Below are positions 44,904 through 53,427 of a DNA stretch of 64,000 nt, in pieces. The number at the start of each line of letters is the position of its first letter. Positions within the stretch are counted from its first letter, which is position 1. The stretch covers positions 1 to 64,000 of the forward strand of contig NZ_LMFB01000039.1 in assembly GCF_001426685.1 (NCBI RefSeq). The letters run 5' to 3'. The DNA is from Rhizobium sp. Root483D2 (lineage in GTDB: Bacteria; Pseudomonadota; Alphaproteobacteria; Rhizobiales; Rhizobiaceae). Both the position numbers and the translations under genes were made by a program. The notes below the pieces were generated by a model. That model was given only the letters and a program-made list of their open reading frames with translations. It was not told where the DNA came from and did not search any database.

Positions 44904-46291
44904 GCCGTGCTTCTGTTGTCACCCTGGCGCGCGACCAATCTCATGGTGAGCGTCTTGCTGGGGCGTAGCGTCACTTTCATGACAGGCTTCGGCGGTTGTG
45001 GCTCAATGGCGGCAAGGCGAACCTTCTGGAGCAACACAGCCAGGATGGCGACGGCTTCCATGACCGCAAAAGCATTGCCGATGCACACACGCGGTCCGGC
45101 GCCAAACGGCATATAGGCATAACGGTGCCGCGCTCTGGAGTTCTCCGGGCTGAAGCGATCGGGATCGAACAGTTCAGGATCAGACCAGAGAGCGGCGTGA
45201 TGATGAACCGCGTAAATTGGAACGATCAAGACCGTGCCTTCCGGAATGAGGTACTCGCCAAGCTGAAAATCCTTGAGCACCGTCCGCGTAATGATCGGGG
45301 CGGGCGGATAAAGGCGCATGGCTTCGGAAAAGACCTGCCGGGTATAGACCAGCTTTGAAACGTCATCTGAGGTTACCGGCCGGCCCTCCGTCACCGCGTC
45401 GATCTCCTTGAGAACTCGGCTCTCGACCCCCGGGTGCCGGGCAAGAAGATCGAATGTCCATGCAAGCCCAAGCGCCGTCGTCTCGTGGCCGGCGGTGATG
45501 AAGGTCATGAGATTGTCGACGATCTCCGCGTCGCTCATCGTCCTCCCGCTTTCCGGGTCGCAAGCCGCCAGAAGCATGTTAACAAGATCGTGGCGGTCAT
45601 CCGGGCTCTTCCGCCTCTCCTCGATCACGCTGAAAAGGCTGGATCGCAGAAACTCGACAGCTGCCTCTGCCTTACCGCGACCCGGATAGGGGAACCACTC
45701 CGGTGCGTGCAACAGCGCGAGTGCGAAACTCCAGCCCGTCGGCTTGAGGAAATCGGATATGCCTTTCTCCACCGCGCCGACGTCAATTCCATGGCCGCCT
45801 GACATCATGGTCTCGACGATGATGTCGAACGTCGTGCGCATCATCTCGTGGCCGACATCGACCGCACCCTTGCCCATCTCCAGCCACCTGTCACGCGCAC
45901 GCTCTGCCGCTGCGATCATGGTCGGTTGCAGCTCAAGAATCTTGTCGTGCCGAAAAGCACCTGCGACCGACTGCCGTTGCCATTTCCAATGTGCACCATC
46001 AGCGGTCAACAGGCCTTGGCCGAGCGCTGGTCCAAGCGCCCGGCGGACTTGATCGCCCTTGCCCAGCGCGTCGGCGTTTTTCACCAGCGCCTCATGGATG
46101 AGCGCGGGATCGGCCAGATAGACCTTCACCTCACCTGCGGTTTTTGAAAAAACAATCGGATCGATGAAGATCGACGGAGGAAGCGCGTCGAGGGGGTTGC
46201 GGACGATCGCGACGAGGGCGCCGAGCGTCGATTGCCGAGTAAGGGGGAAAGTTGTTTTAAGTTCGCCATCTCTCAACGCTGTCATCTTCAT
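44900..46291 (-). CDS. cytochrome P450
   Basis: This 463-residue P450 has all landmarks. I-helix ITAGHETTALG is near residue 260, ExxR is in EAMRLYPP near residue 320, and the haem-cysteine loop FGAGPRVCIG is near residue 405. No membrane anchor is present. It resembles the CYP102/CYP4-like fatty-acid or terpene hydroxylase branch. The ATG at 46291 follows AAGGGATC; the track's longer frame starts with TTG. It is divergent from a TetR gene with two strong palindromes between them. The redox partner is not encoded nearby. Confidence 0.93.
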   Translation of the reverse strand: MKMTALRDGELKTTFPLTRQSTLGALVAIVRNPLDALPPSIFIDPIVFSKTAGEVKVYLADPALIHEALVKNADALGKGDQVRRALGPALGQGLLTADGAHWKWQRQSVAGAFRHDKILELQPTMIAAAERARDRWLEMGKGAVDVGHEMMRTTFDIIVETMMSGGHGIDVGAVEKGISDFLKPTGWSFALALLHAPEWFPYPGRGKAEAAVEFLRSSLFSVIEERRKSPDDRHDLVNMLLAACDPESGRTMSDAEIVDNLMTFITAGHETTALGLAWTFDLLARHPGVESRVLKEIDAVTEGRPVTSDDVSKLVYTRQVFSEAMRLYPPAPIITRTVLKDFQLGEYLIPEGTVLIVPIYAVHHHAALWSDPELFDPDRFSPENSRARHRYAYMPFGAGPRVCIGNAFAVMEAVAILAVLLQKVRLAAIEPQPPKPVMKVTLRPSKTLTMRLVARQGDNRSTA

Positions 46292-46332
46292 GATCGGATC
46301 CCTTATTGCGTTTGACCAATTGTTCAATTATC

Positions 46333-46348
46333 TAAGGTGTATGCCTTA
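46333..46348. promoter_or_regulatory. TetR operator candidate, box 1
   Basis: TAAGG-N6-CCTTA, a perfect 5-bp-arm palindrome, lies between the divergent P450 (46291) and TetR (46391) starts. It repeats with box 2 at 24-bp centre spacing. Confidence 0.65.
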
Positions 46349-46356
46349 AAGTTATC

Positions 46357-46372
46357 TAAGGTGATTACCTTA
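46357..46372. promoter_or_regulatory. TetR operator candidate, box 2
   Basis: TAAGGT-GATT-ACCTTA is a perfect 6-bp-arm palindrome, 18 bp before the TetR start. The flank ATC is shared with box 1, so two TetR dimers could bind in tandem and shut both promoters. Confidence 0.7.
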
Positions 46373-46390
46373 CTTCTGCAAGGGGCGTGC

Positions 46391-47077
46391 ATGGAAAAGG
46401 CGAAGAGCGGCGACGGCGAGAAAAGCCAAAAGGTCAGTACGCGTGACCGGATCCTCGATGCCAGTCTCACACTCTTCAACGACAAGGGACCGGACCGGGT
46501 CACAACCGCGGAAATCGCGCGTTCGGTCGGCATCAACGAGGGCAACCTCTATTATTACTTCAAAACCAAAGAGGCCCTGCTCCAAGCCTTGTTCGGAAGA
46601 CTTGAGGCTGACGCCACGGCTTTCATGGCGGAGGCCCGTTCTAATACCGCGACCGACCCCGGCATTTTTTCAGGATTTATGCAGCGCTGGTTTTCGATCG
46701 TCTGGACGCATCGTTACATATTCCGCGACCTTCCGGGCATCATCGCTATCGCGCCGTCGCTGCGTGAGCCAACCCGCACGCTCAGCGCAGGCATGCGGCT
46801 GGTGGTCGAGGAAACGCTGCGTCAGATGACGAATGCGCGGCTGATAGACGTTTCGGACGAGGACGCCCCGCAGTTGCTCGCCAATGTCTGGATCGTCTCC
46901 ACCTACTGGGCGGTTTATCTCAGCCTGCAGGAAGGCATCGAAGACCTGGGGCCGGAACATCTCGACTGGGGACTGAAGCAGGTCGCGAGCCTGTTCAAGC
47001 CGTACCTGTCGGATGCGGCGAAGAACGAGCTAAAGGCTATGCTTAGTCGCTCTTTAGCGCCGGGCCGAAGCGCATGA
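46391..47077 (+). CDS. TetR family transcriptional regulator
   Basis: The 228-residue protein has its helix-turn-helix at about residues 20-65 (TRDRILDASLTLFNDKGPDRVTTAEIARSVGINEGNLYYYFKTKEALL). A C-terminal TetR_C domain with several aromatic residues (WFSIVWTHRYIFRDLPG) suits a lipid-like ligand. The ATG at 46391 follows AAGGGG. It probably represses itself and the divergent P450 until the P450 substrate or a relative binds. Confidence 0.93.
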   Translation: MEKAKSGDGEKSQKVSTRDRILDASLTLFNDKGPDRVTTAEIARSVGINEGNLYYYFKTKEALLQALFGRLEADATAFMAEARSNTATDPGIFSGFMQRWFSIVWTHRYIFRDLPGIIAIAPSLREPTRTLSAGMRLVVEETLRQMTNARLIDVSDEDAPQLLANVWIVSTYWAVYLSLQEGIEDLGPEHLDWGLKQVASLFKPYLSDAAKNELKAMLSRSLAPGRSA

Positions 47078-47172
47078 GGATTTCCCATGGGATACCGAGT
47101 TCGCGATGTTGAGAGTAATAGATTTTCCTGAATATCCGTAATAAGCAAAAACCCCTCACATGGAGATGCTCG

Positions 47173-48174
47173 ATGCCGTTTAGCGATCCCAGTCATACGC
47201 TCTGGAAGCCGGAAAATCTGCGCCGCGCAATCCACGCGGCAGGCGTGGCTCTTTGGTCATGGAACGTCACCAACGACCGTTTCGCGATGGATGAGCAGGG
47301 GTTCAAGCTCTGGGGGCTAGAGCAGAGCGGACAGGTGAAATTCGAGGATCTCTCGGCAAATATCCACCCGGCCGACCGGGATCGTGTCCGCGCTGCATTT
47401 ACCGCAACACGTGGGATAATTGGAGCCTATGAGATCGATTTTCGAATTATGGTTGGCACAGAGATACGCTGGATCTCGGCGCGGGGACTGGGCGATGACG
47501 CTGCGCTGCATGAGGGCCAGATGTTCGGCGTGTTTCTGGATGTCACCGGGCGAAAGCAGGCGGAGGAAGGCAACGAACTACTTGCCGGCGAAATGAGCCA
47601 TCGGGTCAAGAACTTGCTGGCGATTGCCATGGGCCTGACCAACATCACGTCGCAGTCGACGACAACTGCTAAGGAAATGGCCAAGGAACTTACCGCTCGA
47701 CTGGCCGCTCTGGGACGAGCACATGACCTGGTGCGTCCAATCCCGGGCGAGCAGGGACATGCGGCACTTTTGGGCGACCTTCTGTCCGTTCTGTTGGCGC
47801 CATACGAGGATCTCGGTGCCTTCAAAGGCCGCATTCGGGTCGCCGTGCCACGCATGGGCGTTGGCGAAGCTGCCGCGACTGCCTTGGCGCTCATCTTCCA
47901 TGAACTGGCGACCAACTCGATGAAATACGGCGCCTTGTCGGAGGATATCGGCACTCTCGATTTGTCCGGCTCCACCAACGGCGACGAGCTAATGCTGACC
48001 TGGACAGAGCGCGGCGGGCCACTGGTAGAACCGCCCACTGGTGCCGAAGGCTATGGAAGTAAGTTGCTCAACCGAAGTGTATCGGGTCAACTCGGCGGAA
48101 CGATCACCTATGACTGGTCGGAAAAAGGCGTGGTCGTCGTCTTGAGATTAAGCGTCGAAAAACTCGCCAAGTGA
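47173..48174 (+). CDS. PAS-HWE histidine kinase
   Basis: The protein has 333 residues. One PAS domain (about 15-125, WSWNVTNDRFAMDEQGFKLWGL) is followed by an HWE kinase core with phosphoacceptor EMSHRVKNLL near residue 140. The N-box is FHELATNSMKYGAL, the W-x-E is in LTWTERGGPLV, and GYGSKLLNRSV is also present. All are intact. No membrane segment is seen. It is an orphan kinase with no receiver next to it, so a shared target such as a PhyR-type regulator elsewhere is plausible. Confidence 0.92.
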   Translation: MPFSDPSHTLWKPENLRRAIHAAGVALWSWNVTNDRFAMDEQGFKLWGLEQSGQVKFEDLSANIHPADRDRVRAAFTATRGIIGAYEIDFRIMVGTEIRWISARGLGDDAALHEGQMFGVFLDVTGRKQAEEGNELLAGEMSHRVKNLLAIAMGLTNITSQSTTTAKEMAKELTARLAALGRAHDLVRPIPGEQGHAALLGDLLSVLLAPYEDLGAFKGRIRVAVPRMGVGEAAATALALIFHELATNSMKYGALSEDIGTLDLSGSTNGDELMLTWTERGGPLVEPPTGAEGYGSKLLNRSVSGQLGGTITYDWSEKGVVVVLRLSVEKLAK

Positions 48175-48196
48175 ACGTGCGCGAGTTCCTGTTAAA

Positions 48197-48901
48197 TCAT
48201 TCGCGATCCAAGAGCAGTGCGGCGGCTCCGTCCAAGTCCGGTACTTCCGCATAAGGAAGCCAGTCGGCGTTGCCAACATCGCCGCGCCGGTTAACCCAGA
48301 TGCCGCGCAGTCCCAGTTCATGGCGTGCTTTCATGTCCCAGTACATGCCCATCGCCACGTGCACCGTCTCGCCAAGTCGCACGCCCATCTTACGATAGGC
48401 ATATTCGAAGAGTTCGCGTGACGGCTTGTAGGCACCAGCCTGTTGAGCGGTAATGACGTAGTCAAACGGCACGCCAATGCTCTCAACGGTCGGCGCGATG
48501 AGATCGTCGTCGGAGTTTGTAAAGATCGCGAGCTGGTAACGTTCACGCAGGCGGCGCAAGGCAGCTGGGACTTCGGGATGCGGTCCCATTGTCATCGGCG
48601 ATGACGCGATACGCTCGATCTCACCCTTGTCTGGGGTCAGGCCGTGCTCGGCAAACGCGGCGGCAAAGCCGACCCGCAGGATGTCTTTATAGAGACGGTG
48701 GGGTTTTTCGGCCGTCAAGCGCCGGCCCTGCACCGAGAAGCTGTCGATTACCATCGTCGCGCTCACGTCTGTCACGCCGAGCTTTTGGAGCGTGACATCG
48801 ATCTCTCGCGACAGAACTTCATACCATTGAACGAGCGTGCCATAGCAGTCGAAGGTAATGATCTTCGGCGGAGGGTCACGGTAGGAGATGTTTTCGGACA
48901 T
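48197..48901 (-). CDS. haloacid dehalogenase type II-like HAD hydrolase
   Basis: The protein has 234 residues. HAD motif I is ITFDCYGTLVQW with the nucleophilic aspartate near residue 15. Motif II is IFTNSDDD, the lysine is in GAYKPSRELFEYAYRK, and motif III lies around MYWDMKARHELG. The pattern fits L-2-haloacid dehalogenase relatives, though many are phosphatases. The ATG at 48901 follows AGGAACTC. It converges with the HWE kinase gene. Confidence 0.87.
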   Translation of the reverse strand: MSENISYRDPPPKIITFDCYGTLVQWYEVLSREIDVTLQKLGVTDVSATMVIDSFSVQGRRLTAEKPHRLYKDILRVGFAAAFAEHGLTPDKGEIERIASSPMTMGPHPEVPAALRRLRERYQLAIFTNSDDDLIAPTVESIGVPFDYVITAQQAGAYKPSRELFEYAYRKMGVRLGETVHVAMGMYWDMKARHELGLRGIWVNRRGDVGNADWLPYAEVPDLDGAAALLLDRE

Positions 48902-48979
48902 CAAGAGTTCCTGTAGTTGCTGGCGGCAAAAACATGTTGCCGCACCGCTCATCATCATCTAGCGGGCTTCACGGCGGGA

Positions 48980-49156
48980 TCAGCGCTTATGGTCGCCCTT
49001 GTCACCCTGACCGGGTTTTGCGTCGTGTTTGGCATCGTGGCGAGCGTCGGCAGAGAGGGAGCGGGAGACGTCAACGCTCTCCTTGAACTTGCCCTCTTCG
49101 TCGCGGCGCACATACCGCTTGTCGCTTCCTGTATCGATCAGTTCGCGTTTGGTCAT
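48980..49156 (-). CDS. 58-residue hydrophilic conserved-type protein
   Basis: From an ATG at 49156 after GAAGGAGTC, the minus strand reads TKRELIDTGSDKRYVRRDEEG, then KFKESVDVSRSLSADARHDAK, and ends KGDHKR. It is short, polar and basic. I recall similar small proteins (RYVRRDE, then F-K-E-S-D-D-V and R-S-L-S-A-D) in Rhizobium and Sphingomonas relatives, function unknown. The opposite strand has a longer but unconvincing hydrophobic frame. It lies upstream of the HAD gene. Confidence 0.75.
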   Translation of the reverse strand: MTKRELIDTGSDKRYVRRDEEGKFKESVDVSRSLSADARHDAKHDAKPGQGDKGDHKR

Positions 49157-49296
49157 GGCGGGACTCCTTCATGGTTGCTGCTGGTCATAAACGCACCTAG
49201 CGTCTAAAAGATGCATAGAATCAGCCGCCTAACTGGGACTCGTAAAACGGGCACGTCCGGGGGGCTAAGCCATTGAAAAATGATTCGTTTCGACTC

Positions 49297-49321
49297 GGAA
49301 CAATTGCCCTCTGATTCGCTT
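49297..49321 (+). promoter_or_regulatory. EcfG-type promoter candidate for ku
   Basis: GGAAC (49297-49301), 16 bases, then GCTT, 34 bp before the first ku start. The -35 is perfect; the -10 keeps only TT of CGTT. The same spacing and -10 are seen ahead of ligD. Confidence 0.35.
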
Positions 49322-49354
49322 GAATCGCCTAAGTTGCGTTAGGAGTTCAGCGTC

Positions 49355-50254
49355 ATGGTTTCCCCAAGAGCCAATTGGAAAGGCTTCATCAAGTTCGGAG
49401 AGGTCTCATGCCCGGTGGCGCTCTACACCGCCGCCTCCTCGTCGGAGCGAATTGCCTTCAACACGCTGAACCGCAAGACTGGCAATCGGGTGAAGCGAGA
49501 ATTCGTCGATAGCGAAACCGGCAATCCCGTCGAGCGCGATGATCAGGTCAAAGGCTACGAGATTGAGAACGGCCAGTACATCGTTCTGGAGCCCGATGAA
49601 GTCGTGGCCGCCGTACCCGAGAGCGACAAGACCCTGACGATCGACGCGTTCATTCCCTGCAACGAAATCGACGACGTCTATTTCGACAAGCCCTATTATC
49701 TGGCGCCTGACCGGATGGGTAAGGATGCTTTCGTGCTTCTGCGCGACGGAATGAAAAAAGCAAAGGTCGCCGCCATCGCTCGCACCGTCCTCTTTCGCCG
49801 GATGCGCACAGTCCTGATCCGCGCGCACGGCAAGGGCCTGATCGCCTCGACGCTGAACTTCGACTACGAAGTTCGCTCATCGGAGAAAGCGTTCGAGGAA
49901 CTGCCGGATCTGAAGATCGAGGGCGAGTTGCTAGAACTCGCCGAACATATCATCGGGAAAAAGAAGGGCAGTTTTGACGCCAGCACTTTCGATGACCGGT
50001 ACGAGGCCGCGGTCGCCGAACTGGTGAAGGCCAAGATCGAAGGCCGCTCACTGCCGAAGAAGAAGGCGCCCGCTGTTTCCAAGCCGAGCGATCTGCTGCA
50101 GGCACTGCGCGAAAGTGCCGGGCTCGGAGCCAAAGCCGAGCCGAAACGCACCGCCGCCAATGCCAACAAAGGCACCAGCCGTCAAAAGGCTGCGAAACCT
50201 GCGACTGCAGCGAAGTCGAAGGCCGCGACGACGCCAGCGCGCCGCGCAAGCTGA
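49355..50254 (+). CDS. ku: Ku protein (first copy)
   Basis: The protein has 299 residues. The bacterial Ku core spans about 1-255 (SPRANWKGFIKFGEVSCPVALYTAASSSERIAFNTLNRKTGNRV, then DAFIPCNEIDDVYFDKPYYLAPD). A lysine/alanine-rich tail of about 60 residues follows, the kind that binds DNA and ligase. Ku homodimers ring double-strand ends in non-homologous end joining. AGGAG lies ahead of the ATG. It is first in a tight ku-ku-ligase operon, 12 bp before the second copy. Confidence 0.95.
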   Translation: MVSPRANWKGFIKFGEVSCPVALYTAASSSERIAFNTLNRKTGNRVKREFVDSETGNPVERDDQVKGYEIENGQYIVLEPDEVVAAVPESDKTLTIDAFIPCNEIDDVYFDKPYYLAPDRMGKDAFVLLRDGMKKAKVAAIARTVLFRRMRTVLIRAHGKGLIASTLNFDYEVRSSEKAFEELPDLKIEGELLELAEHIIGKKKGSFDASTFDDRYEAAVAELVKAKIEGRSLPKKKAPAVSKPSDLLQALRESAGLGAKAEPKRTAANANKGTSRQKAAKPATAAKSKAATTPARRAS

Positions 50255-50266
50255 TCGGAGGATATC

Positions 50267-51079
50267 ATGGCAGTCCGTCCCTACTGGAAAGGCTATCTCA
50301 AGCTGTCTCTGGTCACCTGCCCGGTGCAGATGATGCCGGCGACCTCCGAGAACGAGAAGGTTCGCTTTCACACGCTCAACCGCGAGACCCAGAACCGCGT
50401 CGTCAGCCACTATGTGGACTCGGTCACGGGAAAGGAAGTGCCGGAAGAGGACGAGGTCAAAGGCTACCAGCGCGGCGAGGACGACTATGTCATGCTGGAG
50501 GACGAGGAGCTCGAGAACGTCGCGCTCGACAGCACCAAGACCATAGACATCTCCACTTTTACCCCCCGCGATACGATCGAGTGGATCTGGCTCGACACGC
50601 CCTATTATCTCTCGCCGAACGATCCGGTCGGGCAGGAAGCGTTCTCGGTCATCCGCGACGCGATGGAATCCCAGGATATGGTCGGCATTTCGCGGCTAGT
50701 CATCACGCGACGCGAGCGCGCCGTCATGCTGGAGCCACGCGGCAAGGGTATCGTTTTGTGGACTTTGCGTTATGGTGACGAGGTGCGCGATGAAGAGACC
50801 TATTTCGAGGACATCGGTGATGAGACAGCGGATTCCGATATGATGCCGCTGATCCAGCAACTGATCAAAAAGCAGACCCAGCACTGGAACCCGAAAATGG
50901 TCATCGACCCGGTTCAGGACCGGCTGCTCGATATCATCGCGAATAAGAAAAAGGCACTGAAAAAGCCGTCGAAGACCAAGGGCAAAGCACCCGCCTCGGC
51001 GCCTGCACCGAGCAACGTCATCAACATCATGGATGCCTTGAAGAAGTCGGTCGCAGCCGAAACCCGGGCCGGCAAATGA
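50267..51079 (+). CDS. ku: Ku protein (second copy)
   Basis: This 270-residue paralogue of the preceding Ku (AVRPYWKGYLKLSLVTCPVQMMPATSENEKVRFHTLNRETQNRV, then DTIEWIWLDTPYYLSPND) also has a basic C-terminal tail. Rhizobial genomes often carry several ku genes whose products can pair as heterodimers, as reported for Sinorhizobium meliloti. GGAGGATATC precedes the ATG. Its stop overlaps the ligase start (ATGA), so all three are co-translated. Confidence 0.95.
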   Translation: MAVRPYWKGYLKLSLVTCPVQMMPATSENEKVRFHTLNRETQNRVVSHYVDSVTGKEVPEEDEVKGYQRGEDDYVMLEDEELENVALDSTKTIDISTFTPRDTIEWIWLDTPYYLSPNDPVGQEAFSVIRDAMESQDMVGISRLVITRRERAVMLEPRGKGIVLWTLRYGDEVRDEETYFEDIGDETADSDMMPLIQQLIKKQTQHWNPKMVIDPVQDRLLDIIANKKKALKKPSKTKGKAPASAPAPSNVINIMDALKKSVAAETRAGK

Positions 51080-52107
51080 GCAAACGCGCTAAGCCCCTTC
51101 TTCAGGACGATAGTTTCACCGCAAAGTCGCAGCCGAGACGCAAGCGGGATCCGGCGCAGCCCAACTTACCGTTCGACCCCATGCCCGATCGCGTCGAACC
51201 CTGCTTGGCGCTATTGAAGACGGTCCCGCCGACGGATCCGGATTGGGCCTTCGAAATCAAATGGGATGGATACCGGCTCGCCATCCATATCGAACCCAAG
51301 GGCGTGCGGATTATCACCCGTGGCGGCCATGACTGGACCCACCGTTTTCCGGCGATTGCCGCGGCCGCCAGGGACCTTGGCGTTGGAACAGCGATCCTCG
51401 ACGGGGAGGCTGTCGTCCTCAACGCTGAGGGCCGATCCGACTTCGGAGCCCTACAGCGGTCGCTCGGTGGACGCGGCGGCAAGAAAGCCTCGACGGAGTC
51501 CATCCTGTTTGCTTTCGACCTCCTGTATTTCGATGGGCATGATCTGACGAAGACTGAGCTCTCGGTCCGACGGCATCTGCTGACTGATCTGCTCGAGGGT
51601 GCGGTTGGCGCGATCCAGCTTTCGGAGGAAGTGCAAGGCGATGGCGCCGCACTTCTGGAAAATGCCCGCTCTCTCGGACTTGAAGGCATCATCGCCAAGC
51701 ACCGCGACAGCCGGTACCGATCCGGGCGTACCGGGGATTGGCTGAAGATCAAATGCGTCCAGAGCGAGAGTTTCATGATTGTCGGCTACGAGCAGTCGGC
51801 CGCCGCGCGCGGGGGGATTGGCAGCCTGCTGCTCGCCGCTCGTCGTGGTCATGACTGGGTCTATGTCGGCGCCGTCGGCACGGGGTTCAAGGAAAAAGAT
51901 GCCATTTATCTCAAGAAGACGCTCGACACGCTGAAGACGAGGACGCCGGTCGTTCCGTTGAAGGGCAAGAACTATGTCTTCGCCCAGCCGACGCTGATCG
52001 CCGAAATCGAATTCCGGGGCTGGACCGACGATGGCAATCTGCGCCATGCCTCTTACAAAGGCTTGCGCGAAGTCCAGGATAACGCCGCGGTTTTCGAGCT
52101 CGATTGA
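51076..52107 (+). CDS. stand-alone ATP-dependent DNA ligase (LigD ligase-domain type)
   Basis: The protein has 343 residues. The adenylation motif I is EIKWDGYR with the nucleophilic lysine near residue 63. Motif III is FAFDLLYFDG, motif IV is LEGIIAKHRDSRY, motif V is WLKIKC, and an OB-fold domain follows. It lacks the polymerase and phosphoesterase domains of LigD. Because it is translationally coupled to ku, it probably seals ends held by these Ku proteins, with the full LigD encoded nearby supplying end processing. Confidence 0.93.
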   Translation: MSKRAKPLLQDDSFTAKSQPRRKRDPAQPNLPFDPMPDRVEPCLALLKTVPPTDPDWAFEIKWDGYRLAIHIEPKGVRIITRGGHDWTHRFPAIAAAARDLGVGTAILDGEAVVLNAEGRSDFGALQRSLGGRGGKKASTESILFAFDLLYFDGHDLTKTELSVRRHLLTDLLEGAVGAIQLSEEVQGDGAALLENARSLGLEGIIAKHRDSRYRSGRTGDWLKIKCVQSESFMIVGYEQSAAARGGIGSLLLAARRGHDWVYVGAVGTGFKEKDAIYLKKTLDTLKTRTPVVPLKGKNYVFAQPTLIAEIEFRGWTDDGNLRHASYKGLREVQDNAAVFELD

Positions 52108-52111
52108 CTTG

Positions 52112-52149
52112 GGCCGGCAGAAGCAAAAAAACCACAAATTTTTCCGGCC
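52112..52149 (+). terminator. possible terminator after the ku-ku-ligase operon
   Basis: GGCCGG and CCGGCC arms, with A-run/T-run pairing inside, lie a few bases after the ligase stop. No T run follows the stem, so it is a weak candidate. Confidence 0.3.
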
Positions 52150-52221
52150 GCTCTCTTGAATCCGAAAATCCCAAAAACCAAATCGATTGTCGCCAGCCGC
52201 TGATGAAGGGCTGGCCTTGCT

Positions 52222-52280
52222 GGAGGCACCGTCTTTCGGCGCTTCCGTACCCCCATGTTGCTTCAAGGAGGATATGGCTA
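52222..52280 (+). promoter_or_regulatory. ROSE-like RNA thermometer in the hsp20 leader
   Basis: One hairpin (GGAGGC / GCTTCC around CCG-TCTTT-CGG) precedes a second, in which CCAT-GTTGCT faces AGGAGG-AT-ATGG. The Shine-Dalgarno sequence would be masked opposite a TTGCT element, the hallmark of ROSE thermometers of rhizobial small heat-shock genes. The fold is judged by eye, not calculated. Confidence 0.5.
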
Positions 52281-52753
52281 TGGCAACATCTTATGACTAC
52301 GCACCTCTCTTCCGTTCGAGCGTCGGCTTCGATCGGGTCTTCAATCTTCTGGAAAACGCCCAGCGCGCCCGCTCCATCAGCGACTGGCCGCCCTATGACA
52401 TCGTCAAGACCGGCGACGACAGCTACCGGATTTCCATTGCGGTGGCTGGCTTTTCCCAGGACGATCTCGACATCACCTTCCAGTCCAACCTTCTGACCGT
52501 CACCGGCAAGAAGCAGGAGGGAGCAAATGAAGGCTACCTGCATCGCGGCATCGCCGGCCGGCCGTTCGAACATCGGTTCGAGCTGGCCGACCACGTCCGG
52601 GTGAACGGAGCGGATCTGAGTAACGGCTTGCTGTCCATCGATCTTCTCCGCGAGATCCCCGAGGCACTGAAGCCTCGGAAAATCACCATCGAAAGCGGAC
52701 CCGCACTGACGTCGGCTGCTCCGGCGCAGATCGAAGCGCAGAAGGCAGCTTAA
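52280..52753 (+). CDS. Hsp20/alpha-crystallin small heat-shock protein
   Basis: This 157-residue class A-type bacterial sHsp begins ATSYDYAPLFRSSVGFDRVFNLLE. The alpha-crystallin core contains YRISIAVAGFSQDDLDITFQ and LTVTGKKQEG, and the region near GLLSIDLLREIPEALKPRKI holds the C-terminal I-x-I-type element. It forms oligomeric holdases. The ATG at 52280 is preferred over 52274 because AAGGAGG is then eight bases away. The leader could be a ROSE thermometer. Confidence 0.93.
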   Translation: MATSYDYAPLFRSSVGFDRVFNLLENAQRARSISDWPPYDIVKTGDDSYRISIAVAGFSQDDLDITFQSNLLTVTGKKQEGANEGYLHRGIAGRPFEHRFELADHVRVNGADLSNGLLSIDLLREIPEALKPRKITIESGPALTSAAPAQIEAQKAA

Positions 52754-52827
52754 TCGACATCGTCCGCTCAAAGAGGGCGCCGTTGCGACGGCGCCCATCG
52801 ACATTCCGGGTTGGAAAGGAGAGAGCG

Positions 52828-53127
52828 ATGAAACCCGATATGTTCAGACAACCTGTTTCCATTCTTGTTGGCCTTGGCTTTCCGGCAGAGGTCCGCAGTG
52901 CCATGGACGCCTACCGGCATCTCGTCGAATGGCCAGCCTCACAAAGGGATGGCGCGCACTCAATTGCGCTAAAGGCATGCAGTGCTGCGCTGCGCGGTGA
53001 GATCGAAGCAGAAACCGCACGCGGTCTGTTTACTGCTTTTGCCGAGAAACACGACCTGCTGGCCCCGGAAATCGACGAGATCGTCGCATCGCGCTTGCGG
53101 CGGGACAGAGATCCGCACGTGCGGTGA
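52828..53127 (+). CDS. DUF982 domain protein
   Basis: The protein has 99 residues with the DUF982 pattern: PVSILVGLGFPAEVRSAMDAYRHLVEWP, then ALKACSAALRGEIEAETARGLFTAFAEKHDLLAP. DUF982 proteins are small, abundant in Rhizobiaceae and uncharacterised. AAAGGAGAGAG precedes the ATG. It follows hsp20 by 74 bp and precedes another small gene by 9 bp, so a stress-linked operon is likely. Confidence 0.87.
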   Translation: MKPDMFRQPVSILVGLGFPAEVRSAMDAYRHLVEWPASQRDGAHSIALKACSAALRGEIEAETARGLFTAFAEKHDLLAPEIDEIVASRLRRDRDPHVR

Positions 53128-53136
53128 GGTGGTCAG

Positions 53137-53415
53137 ATGAGGCACGATATGTTGCAGCAGGCCGCCGACAGTGCGATCGCGATGGGACCAACGGTCCTGC
53201 TTCAGGGCATGCAGCTTCGGCGGCCAACCGATGTGGTGAGAGCGTCGGCTCTTTCCATCGACGACAAGCGCGCGATTCTCGCGGCCTGGGCGTCTGACTT
53301 TTACGCTGTTGATTCCAGGCCGGCGCTCCGTCAACTGCCGGGTACACCGGAGCCGGTCTCGATCGATGACGTGCAGTCTGCCCTCAAGGCGCTCGATCGG
53401 CGCTATGGTGTCTGA
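53137..53415 (+). CDS. conserved-type hypothetical protein
   Basis: This 92-residue soluble protein contains VVRASALSIDDKRAILAAWASDFYAVDSRPALRQLPGTPEPV, a stretch I recall from many rhizobial hypothetical proteins, usually near stress genes. GTGAGGTGG precedes the ATG. It follows the DUF982 gene by 9 bp and ends 12 bp from the convergent ligD. The function is unknown. Confidence 0.75.
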   Translation: MRHDMLQQAADSAIAMGPTVLLQGMQLRRPTDVVRASALSIDDKRAILAAWASDFYAVDSRPALRQLPGTPEPVSIDDVQSALKALDRRYGV

Positions 53416-53427
53416 TGGACTGTGCGT

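Noticed and set aside
48917-49207. 96-codon hydrophobic plus-strand frame
   Set aside because: The 58-residue minus-strand gene in the same place has a strong ribosome site and a conserved-looking sequence.
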